From assembly GCA_025526915.1 (NCBI GenBank), contig JAHLKH010000146.1, positions 1-64,000 on the forward strand: a DNA stretch of 64,000 nt, given 5' to 3'. The position numbers and the translations under genes were made by a program. The notes beneath the pieces are model-generated. The model was not told the origin of the DNA, did not search any database, and worked only from the letters and a program-made list of their open reading frames with translations. Below are positions 24,063 through 35,841 of this stretch, piece by piece (within the stretch, counting starts at the first letter, position 1; each line of letters starts with the position of its first letter). The stretch is from Entophlyctis helioformis (lineage: Eukaryota; Chytridiomycota; Chytridiomycetes; Chytridiales; Chytriomycetaceae).

Positions 24063-26113
24063 ATGGCCGACCAGATCTCGTCTCGGCCTCGGACGGCCAC
24101 AAAGGCCTTTGTGCTCACGAGCTTCACGCCAGACACGTTCCGGCCGTTCACGATCGGGCAGGGACATAGCCGTGGAACAGAAGACTCTCTTGAGGATGAC
24201 GGCCCAGGCGCCGCCCGCCACGCATTCGATGACAGAGGGCCAAGGCGCACCGCCGGCGGACAGCCTGGCGTGTCTGCCGCGTCGTTGTCGATGGCTGGCA
24301 ATGCTGGCTCTGGGATTGCATTCCCCATGCCGTCCTCGACGGCAATGGCGGCCAGCATGCCGCAACCAGCCACGTCCGGCAACGCACATTCACACAGCTT
24401 CGCAGCTGCACCGTTTACTGGACGTCCGACCGCAAGCCATGCAGTTGCAGATCTGCAGCACGTGTCCCCACAAACGATCGGAAGGTCTCGTGCTGCCCAG
24501 TCAGAGGCGTATGGACCAACATCGCGGCAGCCGCTGCGCTTGCCGCATCGCCCACCAACCGCCCCTACACCGATCGTGCCTGGAAAGGATGCGTTTCCTG
24601 GTCCGCAGCGTGCGCCAGCAGCCAGCCGCCGGAGCGATCCATCAAAACAGCATCCCAGTCTGCACGGCCAGCACCACCATGCCCTGTTGCATCAGAGTCA
24701 CGCCACCCAGAAGCATCGCCACCAGCACGGTCTCGCTCATGAACAGTCGGATGCCAAGCCATCTGAGCATCCTCCCTCAAAGCCACGCAATCCGAATGCT
24801 GCGAGCAGTGGGGCAGCAGCGGCCAAAGACGGGACGGCAGCTGCAAGTGTTGCAGCGGGCCAGCCCGATCAGATGACGGCGGCAAGGACAAGAGACGATG
24901 CATCCGGCGCAGCGCAAGGCGCGACCGGATCCACCAAGGCAGCAGCACGGCAAGGTGCAGGCGACGCTCACGATGACGGCGACCACATGGGCATCATCGA
25001 CAGCAGTTCAAATCTCTCTGATGACATTGTGGCTGCATTTGGGCGGCCAAAAGTGCCGCATGACTTTCATCTTGGGCGATACAGCCATGCACACAACTGC
25101 TCAATGGCGCCAGCAGGCATGGTGCTCAAGACACTGGCATTCACGCAGCGCCACCGTGGGACAACGTTTGGCGTCTCGAATCGGATCCAGTTCCTTCGAG
25201 ACGTATACACGGCGAATGGACCAACGTGCATCCGCAAGCCATTCCCAGCAGCATACCACGGGCCAGGCGGCGAAGGCCGTCAGTTTGCTCTTGGACTCTC
25301 TCTGGCAGGATCCGCGGGCGATGATCGTGTCCTGGACGCAGCCTGCACGTATGGCCCCCTCAAGCCCTTGCCAAATGGTAGATTGCGCTCCAAGGGTGCA
25401 GAGCAGCAAGGTCAGCATGGCGACCCTCTCCGTTTCCAAAATGACTCTTGAGCGACGTTGTCTGACCAGGCTCTTGTTGCCATGCATACTTGCTGCTTGG
25501 AAAAAGATATAGCTGCATCCCAGGCACCAATGCCGCCTTCTGCCCTCTGTCGGGATTGAACCGAGGGGCATCTGAGGCTCTGCCGGCCCGCAGGTTTGAC
25601 GATCCACACGCCCCACGGCACATCCGCGACGTGATCCATATCAATGGGGGAGAGTGGCAATCAGCGTACGTCTTGCATGCTTTCCGCCCTCTTGTCGTGC
25701 CTGCAGAGCGTCTGACAGTGGAACGGATGTAAAAAGGCCGATTGCGCGTCTTGTCTCCAAAACCAGCCACGAGCCAGCAGCGCACGCTACCATCAATACC
25801 CGATACGCATGCAACACCGAATGGAAGCACAAGACTCATGTAACCGTCCAAGCGCCAAGCGAAAGCCATTTCTACATGAGCGAGCCTGTGAGTCGCTGTA
25901 TTCGTTTTGCGAGACGCATTGCCAATATCTGGTTTGGTCTGACCGTGGCTGACGTTGCTGTTGACCCCCCAGGACCGATTCACACACCTGCCATTCGTGG
26001 ACGATGACCAGCTGCTTCGTCGGCAGAACTACAGGGCCAAGATCGAGACGTATGTCCGCGACAAGAACACCAATTCGATTGGCGAGCTGATGCGCATGAA
26101 CGTCACGGGGTGA
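24063..26113 (+). CDS. Unrecognised protein, disordered N-terminus with folded C-terminal half
   Basis: Four exons (24063-25410, 25524-25665, 25707-25887, 25973-26113) with agreeing phases; 603 residues. Residues 1-310 are low-complexity (Ala, Ser, Pro, Gly and a His/Gln-rich stretch near 24640-24780). From about residue 320 the composition is ordinary and looks conserved, with aromatic and charged motifs such as HDFHLGRYSHAHN, IQFLRDVYT and RFTHLPFVDDDQLLRRQNY. No membrane helices or known domain are recognised. The short motif-rich style with regular Tyr/Arg/Pro resembles small axonemal proteins, and the genome is from a flagellated organism, but this is only a guess. The second intron is just 41 bp. 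Confidence 0.7.
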
Positions 26114-26245
26114 GGGTGCACTCGAGGCCAAACCAGAGTCTTTAATATAGTGAATGGATGCAGATGGATACGGCAAAGGGCATCGTGTTTCATCCATGGT
26201 CGACTCTTGGCATGCTGGTTGGACTGCAGCCATCTATTGGCCCCA

Positions 26246-27824
26246 CTAGTAAAGCTTTGTGCCGAAAAGAACGTCCCAGAGCTTGGATGTGATGCCAAAG
26301 CCGAGCTCGGGATTCTTGTAGTGGTGGTCGAGATGGTAGCTCTTCATCTCTCTCAGGTGAGCACCATACGGTCTGCCGTGGTGGATGTAGTCTGCGTGTA
26401 GAGGGCAATGTTAGTTATCCAACAAGTGCAGTCTGCAGCAGTGGACACGTGTGCAACTGCAAAAAGCACAGCATTCAAGGCAGGAACATACAGTGCATGA
26501 GATCGTAGAGCACAAAGCCGGTCATGGATCCTGCGGAGACGGCGTGGCCAATGCCAAGGGGCAAGTACGCCACATACGCGCTCCAAATGGGATACGCAAG
26601 AGTAAAGCCGAGCGCAGGCGGCATAACAAGACGCATCTTGTCCATGGGCAGGTAGTGGTGGATGCCATGGAGCAGGAAGTGGGCTGTGAATGCCACAGGA
26701 TGGCTGGGCAGCAGATCGTCAATGTGGAAAAGGAAGCGGTGCAGCGAGTACTCGATCAGAGTCCATGCAAAGATGCCTCCGAGAAACGATGCGGCGACCT
26801 GAGGCACAGCAATGGTGCGGCTCGCAGTCATGATGCAGTAGGTGATGATGGGGCTCCAGAACAGGGGAACGCCCCACCAGAACGTCTTGGTGAAGACCTC
26901 GAGCAGTGGCGAGCCAAACATGGGCGCTGATTCGTGGCAGTGGCGCGGGATGTGCACCATCTTCAGGTAGTGCTCCTTGGTCCAGGTGCTGTTCCACACC
27001 TGGCTCAGCATCGGCTTGGTGATGTCGATGAAGGGCGTCTCCTTGACCGCATTCTCGCGGCGCTTGGACGCATCGGCGGCGGCCAGTGCGACATCGGCCT
27101 TGGACAGGTTGCCGATAAAGAACGGCTCGAGCATGTCGTACGCCGAGTCCGAATGCACATGCTCGGCGGCGTCCTGCATCACCGCAGTCACATCCTGGCC
27201 GCCATACTGCAGCAGGATCTCCTCGCCGCCGGGGTGGTCAAAGATAAAGTTGGTGATGTCGTAGACTGCAGTGCCAGGGTGCCGCCCAAGTGCCAAACGG
27301 AGGTGCAGGCCGCGGGATGTGTGTTTGTGTCGATGGCAGGGAGGGCCGGCCGGCCGCGGGGTCGGAGCAACCATGATGCATGTCAGCGCCGAGTCACCGT
27401 CGAATCATCCTGACGGAGGCGGGATGGCGTCTTGCTGCGTCGTGGCGGACAGCAGCAGAGGCCAGACAGGCAGGCCGTGCATCCATCCATGCGGTGGGCC
27501 AGCAGCTGCAATCCTCGCCCTGGGCACCGGCCGGGCATGCAGGCCTCCATCCGCCACCATCAGCCGCCGCCGCCTGCTCAAAAGAGGCGCTTGATGAACT
27601 GCCGCAATGAAGAGCAAACTGCTGGCGCACGGCATGGACTGATGCATGGGCAGCATGGACTGATGCATGGACTGATACATGGGCGGATGCGTGGGCAGCT
27701 GGCACTCACCCTTGGCATCGACAATAATCCACAGCGACTTGGCCGTGTGGTGCTCGGCAACCTCTGCCAGCCGGAACGTTGCCGTGCGCTGCGCACTCGA
27801 ATCATCCTCGTTTGTTCGCAGCAT
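26246..27824 (-). CDS. SCS7: Fatty acid 2-hydroxylase (Scs7/FA2H)
   Basis: Three exons: 27824-27710, 27265-26492 and 26391-26246; 344 residues, the usual length. It 2-hydroxylates the N-acyl chains of sphingolipids in the ER. The N-terminal cytochrome b5 domain has the heme ligands in HPGGEEI and AEHVHSDSAY. The C-terminal hydroxylase has the di-metal histidines in EYSLHRFLFH, HGIHHYLPMD, DLMHYYIHHGRP (completed across the second intron) and YHLDHHYKN. Helices flank these motifs. The 444-bp first intron is unusually long for this window and holds a small tandem repeat. The start is 31 bp from the divergent RPGRIP1L-like gene. Confidence 0.93.
27630..27698. repeat. Tandem repeat of GCATGGACTGAT-like units
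   Basis: Imperfect 10-20 bp repeats built on GCATGGACTGATGCATGG, within the first intron of the fatty acid hydroxylase gene. No coding role. Confidence 0.7.
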
Positions 27825-27855
27825 TTTGGGGAAAATTTCTCCAAAAACAGTGCGA
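27825..27855. promoter_or_regulatory. 31-bp divergent gap with near-palindrome
   Basis: Lies between the start codons of FA2H (-) and the RPGRIP1L-like gene (+). The stretch 27825-27846, with one base of the FA2H ATG, is a near-perfect palindrome: arms TTTTGG.GAAA and TTTC.CCAAAA around a short AT centre. It may be a binding site for a dimeric factor; no match to a known motif is claimed. Confidence 0.35.
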
Positions 27856-30800
27856 ATGCTTAAACGGCCAAATTTTGCTGCTGGCATCAAGACAGGTGGC
27901 ACAGCGGCGTCGGATGCGATGGAGACGCAGCTGTTTGCGGTGCGTGATGAGAACAGAGAGCTGAAGCAACGACTCAGGCAGCAGGACGACAGAGCCAAAA
28001 AGTGGGTTTGAAGCTGCGGCTGCATGCTGCCTGGCACGTTGGGCTGCCGTCCGACAGTGCATGTGCTCAGCACCACCGCGGTCACGTTTGGCGACCTGAC
28101 AAGCATCGCCATCTTGGCTGACGCTGTCTGCACTCCCAAGGCTGGCCGCCAAGGTTCAAAAGCTTTCTGAAGACCTCGGCCGACAAAAAGCAAGCGATGG
28201 TGGAGGGCTCAGTATGTGCTTGTCCCTCCTTTGCATTCCTTTCTGCTGCGAGCTCACGTTGGCACAACACATGGCTCAACTGACGCGTCGCTTGCCAAAA
28301 CTCGGCTCGCTGGCGGGACGGGCTGCCAACAGGATCAAGCCATGCAGAACCCTCGGCCATCGCAGGACCCCGACGAGAATCCAAGGAGCAACGTGATCTG
28401 ATCGACGAGCTCCGATCGCATGTGGAGCAGCTCAGCAAGAACAACCTGTCGCTCAAAACCAAGCTGCATTTCTTCAAAACACTGCATGAAGCCGAGTCGC
28501 GCAAACGCACGCCATACGATCATATCCCGCCGCGCGTCGATTCGGTCTGTGGCTTACATGTCCCTGCTGTCCAGCCGTGCAATGCATGCATCCTGCTGAC
28601 CCTCGGCTGTGGATGCCGCCTTGAACTTGCATGCTCAATAGTCACGAAGACCCACAATTCTGCCAAAGCAGTCAAGGTAGATTTGCAGTACACGCATTTG
28701 TTCGCTCGCGTTACCTTACATGCTTCATTCCACTGACGGGCATCGTCCAACAGCCATAACATCAAAGTTTCCCAGTACGCATCCTTGATCCGTGTTTGTG
28801 ATGTTGCTTCTGGGCATGCCTCGACGAAACTGACTGCGCATTCTTGAACACAAACTCACGAACCGTGGCTGGAAACCGGCATTGCCATTTTGACGATCAA
28901 GTATGCAGCAGCCATCGCCAGATGCAATGGTCCTACACGCACCCGAGACATCCGCAGACGCTGAAAGGAACGAAGATTACGAAGAAGAGTTGCAGCAACA
29001 GTAAGTTGCACCGCTGGGTGACTACATTGCGCCAAAATCATTCACAAATGTGCACGTGCGCCAACAACTCTGGAACCAAACAGACAGCAGCTCGTCAGCA
29101 TGCTTCGATCCAAGCTTGCAGAGTCTGATCGTGAACTGTCTGGTGTCAAGGAGGAGAACAGTCGGCTTACGCTGTCGTTTGAAAAGTATGCCATCGCCGA
29201 CACTGTCACTGACACTGATACTGGCACTGACACTGACACTGACGCCAGACTTCAGCAGCAAAACGACATTGATCGGCTGGCGCTCCAACATGAGCTCAAC
29301 GATCAGCGTAAACGGAACGCGGATCTTCGTGGCAAGTTGGATACATTGGATGAGAGCCATCGGGTGCTTGCAGTCTCCCACAAGGAGCTTGTGGCCGTGA
29401 CCGAAGACTTGCGCAAAAGCTTGGAAGTAGAGCGCCAGCGATCGCTAGATTTAGAGCATGCTGCACAGAATGGGGCCGTGCACAAGCAGTCGGAGGACGA
29501 GGTGTGTGCACGTTGCTTTACCAGCAGGCTTGCCGCACGCTATAGTCCTTTTGGTTACTGTGTTGGCTGACGCAAACATCCATGTGGGCATATGCACCCG
29601 TATGACCACTCACAGCTGCTTTCGATCATTGAAGACCTGCGCAGGGAGAAGGGCTTGGTCGAGCGAGAGCTGCAGCACATGCTCGACAACCAGTTTGGCA
29701 AAGGCCGGGATGATGACTACCAGAAGGAGATTCTTCAGCTTCGAAGGCAAGTGGCCGACCTGGAAACGCAGATCCAAACCCACATCAAAGAAAAGGCGGA
29801 CCTCAACAACTCTATCAAGGAGCTTCGAGGTACGGCCATTGCTCCATCGTTGTTGCCATATCATCCTTTTGTAGTCCAACACAGCCTCCGCAGCATCGAA
29901 TACGCACACGAGCACTCACACGCACACGTCATCCCGCCACGCTCGATCATCGTTGCGTGTGTGCACAGCGCGTCTGGCAGAGCTCATGGCCGCCAAGTCC
30001 GAGGTGGACACCAATCTGTACAATGCACGCCATGAGGTCGAGCAGCTGCAGGATCGGTTGCGATTCTTTAGCCACAATGGCGAGATTAACTTGTCTGAAG
30101 TCGAAGAGGCGCTGACCATGGTTCGGCTCAAGCGAGAGCGAGGCATCACGCTCGACTTTCTCATCCAACTGGATGCTGCAGCTGAAGTAGGTGTTTCTCG
30201 CAAGATTGCCGGCTGCTCCAGACGCCATGTCTACTGGATGCTGACAAAGTGTACATATCCACCTGCTGCGTCACTTTGCATATTGCATGGTGATGCGGAT
30301 AGGACAAGCGAGCGTTGCAAGAGCTGCGCGTGCAGTTTTCAGAATGCGCTCAAGAACTCGAAAAGGCAACCAAGCTCTTGCAAATCCAAGAGCAGATCAA
30401 CAAAGACTACAAGATTGAAGTCGCACATCTCAAGAGGCAAATCGAGTCGTTGCAAAACGAGTACGGTGAGGATTGAATGCACCATGGCCGAGGAGACGCA
30501 CCGCACCTGAATGGCCATTAACAGCACGGCATTGCAATAGAGCTGCGGTTGGAGGAAGATGCTCAGCTGCTCGACATGCGCGCACAGCGAATCGCACTTC
30601 TTGAGTCGCGGCTCAAGAGTATCGTCTACGGTGTGGCAAAGGGTAAATGCTGTCACAATGGCTCGTGTGCTGTGATCCAATGTGGCTTTCCAACCAACGT
30701 ACACTGCGCATTCCTTCGACACTATCCACAGCTGGCAAGGACGAACATGCCAATCATTCAACCAATGAGATACAGCAACACCATCAGTTCAGGCCACTTG

Positions 30801-33724
30801 AATCAGGTAGGCCAAACGATCATACATGCCGCGAGTGCGTTGACGATTCTGGGCTGGAAGTAACCGCATTCGTTTGCATGTGTGTTGCGGCTTCACAGGC
30901 CAGACTGCTCTTGAACTGCACATTGTTGCTGGCCTGTTTTCGGACGAAGGCACGCGGCACTTGGCGCGCACTGTCCCCATGCTGCAAAACGCACACACCA
31001 ACATTGCCACCTTTGTGGCTGTCGACTTTTTCGAGTTCGAGACAGAGTTTACGGGTCTTGGTCTGGACTGGACGCCCCACTACAACCACACAATCAGGTA
31101 ACGGCCAGTATTGATTGCAAGCCCTTGTGCTGCATCTCTCGTGCGGGATACAGGCTGAGCGTCTGGCAGGTATCTAACACGCGCTGGTGCATGGCGATGC
31201 GCCTTGCGGCTACAAATCATTACTGCATATGTGCATACACGCAATGTGGCTGCGATGGACAGATTCAATGTCTTTGCAGACGACTACCTGCTGGCATTCC
31301 TGCAAACGCAGCGCGTCTCTCTCAGAATCTTTTACACGACTGGAAACGACTATCTATGGATTGGAACATGGTGAGATGCTTGCAAATCGTGATCGCTATG
31401 TGGGCAACACACTCACGCTCGATCACCAGCCATGTAAGCCTGAAGGAGTTTATCGACGACCAAGAGGCCAAAAAACGAAGGTTCTACGCAGACATATATG
31501 CTGCCGATCAGGCAGGTCCCATCTCAACAACACTCGTTGCGGCATGTATCGAGATGGAGTTTAATGGCATGCACGCTGACTTTGAGCGTGTGTGTGTGTG
31601 CCCCTTACCGACAGAAAACTGTTCTGGGCAAGCTAGACTACACCGTGCAGATGTTGACACCTATCGCACTTGCCATTCGTGCTTTCAAGGAGCGGGCCGT
31701 GGCCCTGAATCTGCTTCAACTCGGCAATGAGCCAAGCGCACCCATGTGAGCATGCTCGGCATACGTAAACGTTTAGTGTCTTGGAAAGGTGCACTCTGCC
31801 TCTAGGGCCATTCTTGTCGTCACTAACCACACTGCGCCTGCGCATACGCAACAGATTAACAAGCAGGCCAAACAAGAGCTTGAATCATTTGACGATCGCC
31901 ATCAAAGCTGGAACGTTTCTGGCGCGCGGCCCTACTCGAAGCCCTCCACGAATTTATGGCGTTTTCTCGTTTGGCTTCAACACACGTGTCCTTGTCACGG
32001 TGTGTGTTTGCAGATGTGTTTGCAGATTAATTGCCAGTATGCAGCACGCCAACTGCCAGCGACATGATGGATTGCCTACGTTCAATGCGTGATGCATCCC
32101 AGGCCACTGCGACTGACAATGGCATGCGATATGAAGCCGACAGTTTCAGGGACATACACTCCAATCTTTGACTTTAAGCATACCTTCCCACTGGCAATGA
32201 CTGCAGATTTGGACAGGCACCTGCGTTCGGGCAAGGTAATGCATGCTTGGTCTTGAGCACAGTTTGTGTCGGTGTTACGCTCACACAGGGCAACCACTGG
32301 ACGCGGCTTGCGCGATGGGGGCTGTGGCGACAGTGCGAGATTGTCTTTTGTGACGAAGAGTCGGATGTGTTCTACGGAGCAGTGTCGATTGCCCTTGACC
32401 GTCTGTCTCGCGGCGAAGCCATTCATGGCGCGTTTGACATCTTGAGTAGCGGAGACACGCCATGCGGAGACATTACCGTGACGTTGCAGTGGGGCTCTCC
32501 GTATTCTGCAGAGATGGCTCCAGTAAGACTCTAGATGCACGTCCTTGCATTTGCTTGGCGCAGTTGCTGACATCAATGCGCTACATGGGATGCCATGCCT
32601 CAAGGTCATTTCGCTTCTTGACAGCAACGCACTCGATACTAGACAAGAGATGATGTGTGAATCATCTCATCAACCTGCTGATCATGCGTCGAGAGCGGAA
32701 GAGTTGGTTCTGAAGAGCACAGAGAGCGCTTCCAAAACGGCCAACCGAGCAGACCAGCATCAAGAAAGTGACGCTCCATCGACCACATCGACTGCGTCTG
32801 CTGCAGCAGTTCAATCTCCACCTATCGGAGTCGCAGAACCGCCTTCCCAGACCCCCGGTCACGACACGGACGCGATTCCAATGGACCATGTTAGTTGCAC
32901 ATGTTGATTGGTTGCGTGCGGTCATGCCGGAGATCAGCGAGCGACTGGCTGATGCTTGTGACCATCTGTCGCATTTGCTCAATGCCAGGTTCGCATTGCG
33001 GTGGATCGACTTGAGCTCAGGCTTGGAGAAGCAAGCGTTGACGAGTACCTGGCAGCAACCAAGCAGGTTTTTGTCAGCTTTGAGTTTGTTGATTGTCCTC
33101 TGGACGAACTCGAGACTCGCTCGGTACCGTTGGGGCATTCGGGCCATCTGTTGTTTTCGTACGTCAAAGGTGAGGCGATCGATATCCCAACCAACGGCCG
33201 TTGGTCCCAAATGTGCATTTTAGCTGGATGGATGGACAGGGGAGTCACCATTGGCAAACATACTGACATGCACCAATTCACTCTTTCAAGACTTTCCGAT
33301 CGATGCTGTTCACCATGGAGCACGCAGGTCGCGACTTCAACGCATGATTGGCAACCACAGGACCGAGCAGGCCCACAGCGACGACCAGGGTAGCATTGTG
33401 TTTACGCTTGTGCACGAGCCGCCCGAGGCCCCTGCAACATCGGCAGCCGGTGGTAGCACGATCGACACTGGAGAGCGTGACATGGAATGCATCGACTTGG
33501 GCACCGCGGTGTTTGACATGTCTCAGTTCAAGACCACGGCGGTTGTTCAGCAAGCCGGCACGGCAAGCCTGGCTTCGATGCATCTTTCATTGACCGATCC
33601 GTCTGGGAGCCTTGTTTTGGGTGTACTTTACGTGTCGGTTGGCATCTGTGCGCGATTCGAACCAACAGATGGTGCTGCCGCTGCCATTGCTGCCGAGAGT
33701 GGGCCGCCAACTGTGCGCGAATAA
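27856..33724 (+). CDS. RPGRIP1/RPGRIP1L-like ciliary transition-zone protein
   Basis: A multi-exon gene (about 15 introns; exon 1 is 27856-28001). The first half is coiled coil (leucine/Glu/Lys heptads at 27900-28530, 29090-29500, 29610-29830, 29965-30190, 30310-30620). A first C2 domain spans 30900-31375 (LELHIVAGLFSDE, FVAVDFFEFETEFTGLG, VSLRIFYTTG). A second C2-like domain lies at 32130-32520 (GTYTPIFDFKHTFPL, CGDITVTLQW) and a C-terminal RPGR-interaction-type C2 at 32990-33720. This order (coiled coils, C2, C2, RID) is that of RPGRIP1L/NPHP8. In animals it organises the ciliary transition zone. A Thr-Asp repeat (29205-29247) interrupts a coiled coil. Exact exon borders in 28540-28920 and 30620-32900 were not all resolved. 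Confidence 0.82.
29200..29247 (+). repeat. GACACT repeat (Thr-Asp) in RPGRIP1L-like coding sequence
   Basis: About seven hexanucleotide GACACT-type units encoding TDTDTGTDTDTD. It sits between two coiled-coil blocks and probably forms a flexible acidic linker. Confidence 0.85.
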
Positions 33725-33725
33725 A
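33720..33725 (+). terminator. AATAAA overlapping the stop codon of the RPGRIP1L-like gene
   Basis: The TAA stop (33722-33724) lies inside the hexamer. The next gene starts 116 bp further on, so the 3' UTR must be short. Confidence 0.4.
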
Positions 33726-33839
33726 CGGACGTGCGCTGCTGGTCTTGGCATGAGATGCTGACGCAGCGATGCCCTCGCCATCACAACGCCACTGCCATTC
33801 AGATCAACTTGCCATCGATCCAATCAACCAACATACAAC

Positions 33840-35534
33840 ATGGCTGCCGACTGGTCCAACAAGGAGAAGCCCAAGGTCCTCGTTCTGTTTGACGTGGACG
33901 GCACCCTGACGCCTGCCCGCAAGGTACCCCATTGCCACCAACAGGCCGACATGCCGTGCATCTGGGGTGTGCATCTGGGGTGTGCATCTGGGGTGTGGAT
34001 TAACGCCTGCCACCCTCTGTCTTGGCGACTCCTGGCCGCTCGCGGTGACTCCTCGCCGCGCCATGCTGCCTGCTGCCGCACGGATGACCGTGGCTGCGAC
34101 GGCTGTTGCTGCGCCAGACCATTGCACCTGAAGTCAAGCAGCTTCTTGCCGAGCTGCGCAAGAAGGTCGTCATTGGCTTTGTTGGCGGCTCGGACCTTGT
34201 CAAGCAGCAGGAGCAGATTGGCGAGAACGGCAAGTGCCCAGCTGGCATGTTGATGTCTGTGGATGATATGCCATGCTCATATGGCTCTCTCTCTTGCCAT
34301 GCCGCACCTTCATCCCATACCATACCTTCATGCCATGCCATACAATGCCATGTCGCACCCTTCAGCCGTCGACCTCTTTGACTTTTCGTTCTCTGAGAAC
34401 GGCCTCACTGCCTTCCGCAAGGGCGTTCCGCTTGCGTCGCAGGTGAGCACGCCAACCGCGTCCGCATCCAGCCAAGTGGACGGCTGTGCAGTCCAATACA
34501 AGACTGTGCTGCGCAATGCACAGCCGTCTCTTGTCGAGGCTGGCCAAACATTCGCTCAGGCATCTCCTCTGATTGACCATGGACGCATCCCTCCCACAGA
34601 GCTTCATTGGCTACCTCGGAGAGGACAAGTACAAGCGTCTTGTCAACTTTATTCTCCGCTACATCTCCGACCTGGACATCCCCAAAAAGCGCGGCACCTT
34701 TGTCGAGTTCCGCAACGGCATGATCAATGTCTCGCCCATTGGCCGCAACTGCAGGTACGCAGAGGATACAGTGGCCATCGTCTGTGGTATGATGGCGGCT
34801 CGACTGACTCGATTCTCTCAATCGGCTTGGCGATGCAGTCACCCTGAGCGCAACGAGTTTGAGGAGTACGACAAGGTTGGTGCGCTTCGTGGTGTCCAGG
34901 CCGTGCTGCTGATTGCCGTAACTGACTGGTGGTTGACCTCGCCTGGCGTGTCCGCTCAAAGACTGCCAATGTCCGCCCCAAGTTTGTCGAGGCACTCAAG
35001 GCCGAGTTTGCTGACTATGACCTGACGTACTCGATTGGCAAGTTTGTGGTTTCTGTGCACCGTGCACTCAAGGCATGCATGGCTGACGGTTTCTTGTGCC
35101 ATGCTACAGGCGGCCAGATCTCGTTTGATGTGTTCCCGCGTGGCTGGGACAAGGTATGCTTGGTCACTGCTGGTTGCGCTGGCTCAGCCAGCCCGGCATG
35201 CTGACATCGCCATGTGCCATTGGCTGGTTTGCTTGTTGGCATCAAAGACCTACTGCCTGAAGCACCTCAAGAACGAGGGCTTTGACGAGATCCACTTCTT
35301 TGGAGACAAGACTGACAAGGTAAGCCATGCAGCGGACTCTCGGCTGGGCAGTTTGCCCAATCACTGCCGTCAGTGGTATGGTGCAGAACTGATGCGAGCC
35401 TGTTGCTGTCACGACGCGGTGCTCGTTTGAAGGGTGGCAACGACTTTGAGATCTACACGCACCCTGACGTCAAGGGCCACTCTGTCAAGTCGCCTGATGA
35501 CACTGTCCGCATTCTCAAGGAGCTCTTCTTCTGA
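33840..35534 (+). CDS. SEC53: Phosphomannomutase (SEC53/PMM2)
   Basis: Converts mannose-6-phosphate to mannose-1-phosphate for GDP-mannose, N-glycan and GPI synthesis in the cytosol. Many small exons join by homology. The HAD nucleophile motif [10 protein letters not shown] is in exon 1. [83 protein letters not shown] and [15 protein letters not shown] follow in the family order, ending with VRILKELFF. At least eight short introns occur; intron 1 contains a 13-bp triple repeat. It is the usual family size (about 250 residues). An AATAAA lies at 35587-35592. Confidence 0.94.
33956..33998. repeat. 13-bp tandem repeat, three copies
   Basis: Three direct copies of GCATCTGGGGTGT-type units inside intron 1 of the phosphomannomutase gene. 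This is simple repeat slippage. Confidence 0.85.
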
Positions 35535-35586
35535 GCTGCTTCAACGAGACATGGTCGTGGCACAGCTGGAGGTGTGGCTTTCCACG

Positions 35587-35592
35587 AATAAA
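35587..35592 (+). terminator. AATAAA poly(A) signal of the phosphomannomutase gene
   Basis: Located 53 bp after the stop codon in the gap before the convergent SEC61 beta gene. Confidence 0.45.
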
Positions 35593-35841
35593 GCATCCTT
35601 CTCTGACTGCGAACACGCCAGTGTACGCCATGGACGCCGTGGACGAGCCGGCGTGGCAGGCAGATCGACGCAGGGCTTGGACCAGACAGAGTAAATATGC
35701 ATTGCACCAGTAGTCCATTATTGTGCTTGTCAAGGTTCCAGCATCAAAGCGCATCAACCAGTGCAGACCCAGAAGGAAAGCGACGGCAACGAGTGAAGAA
35801 GCAGCGGCGCATGCCCACGACCACGACCACGACCGAACTCT

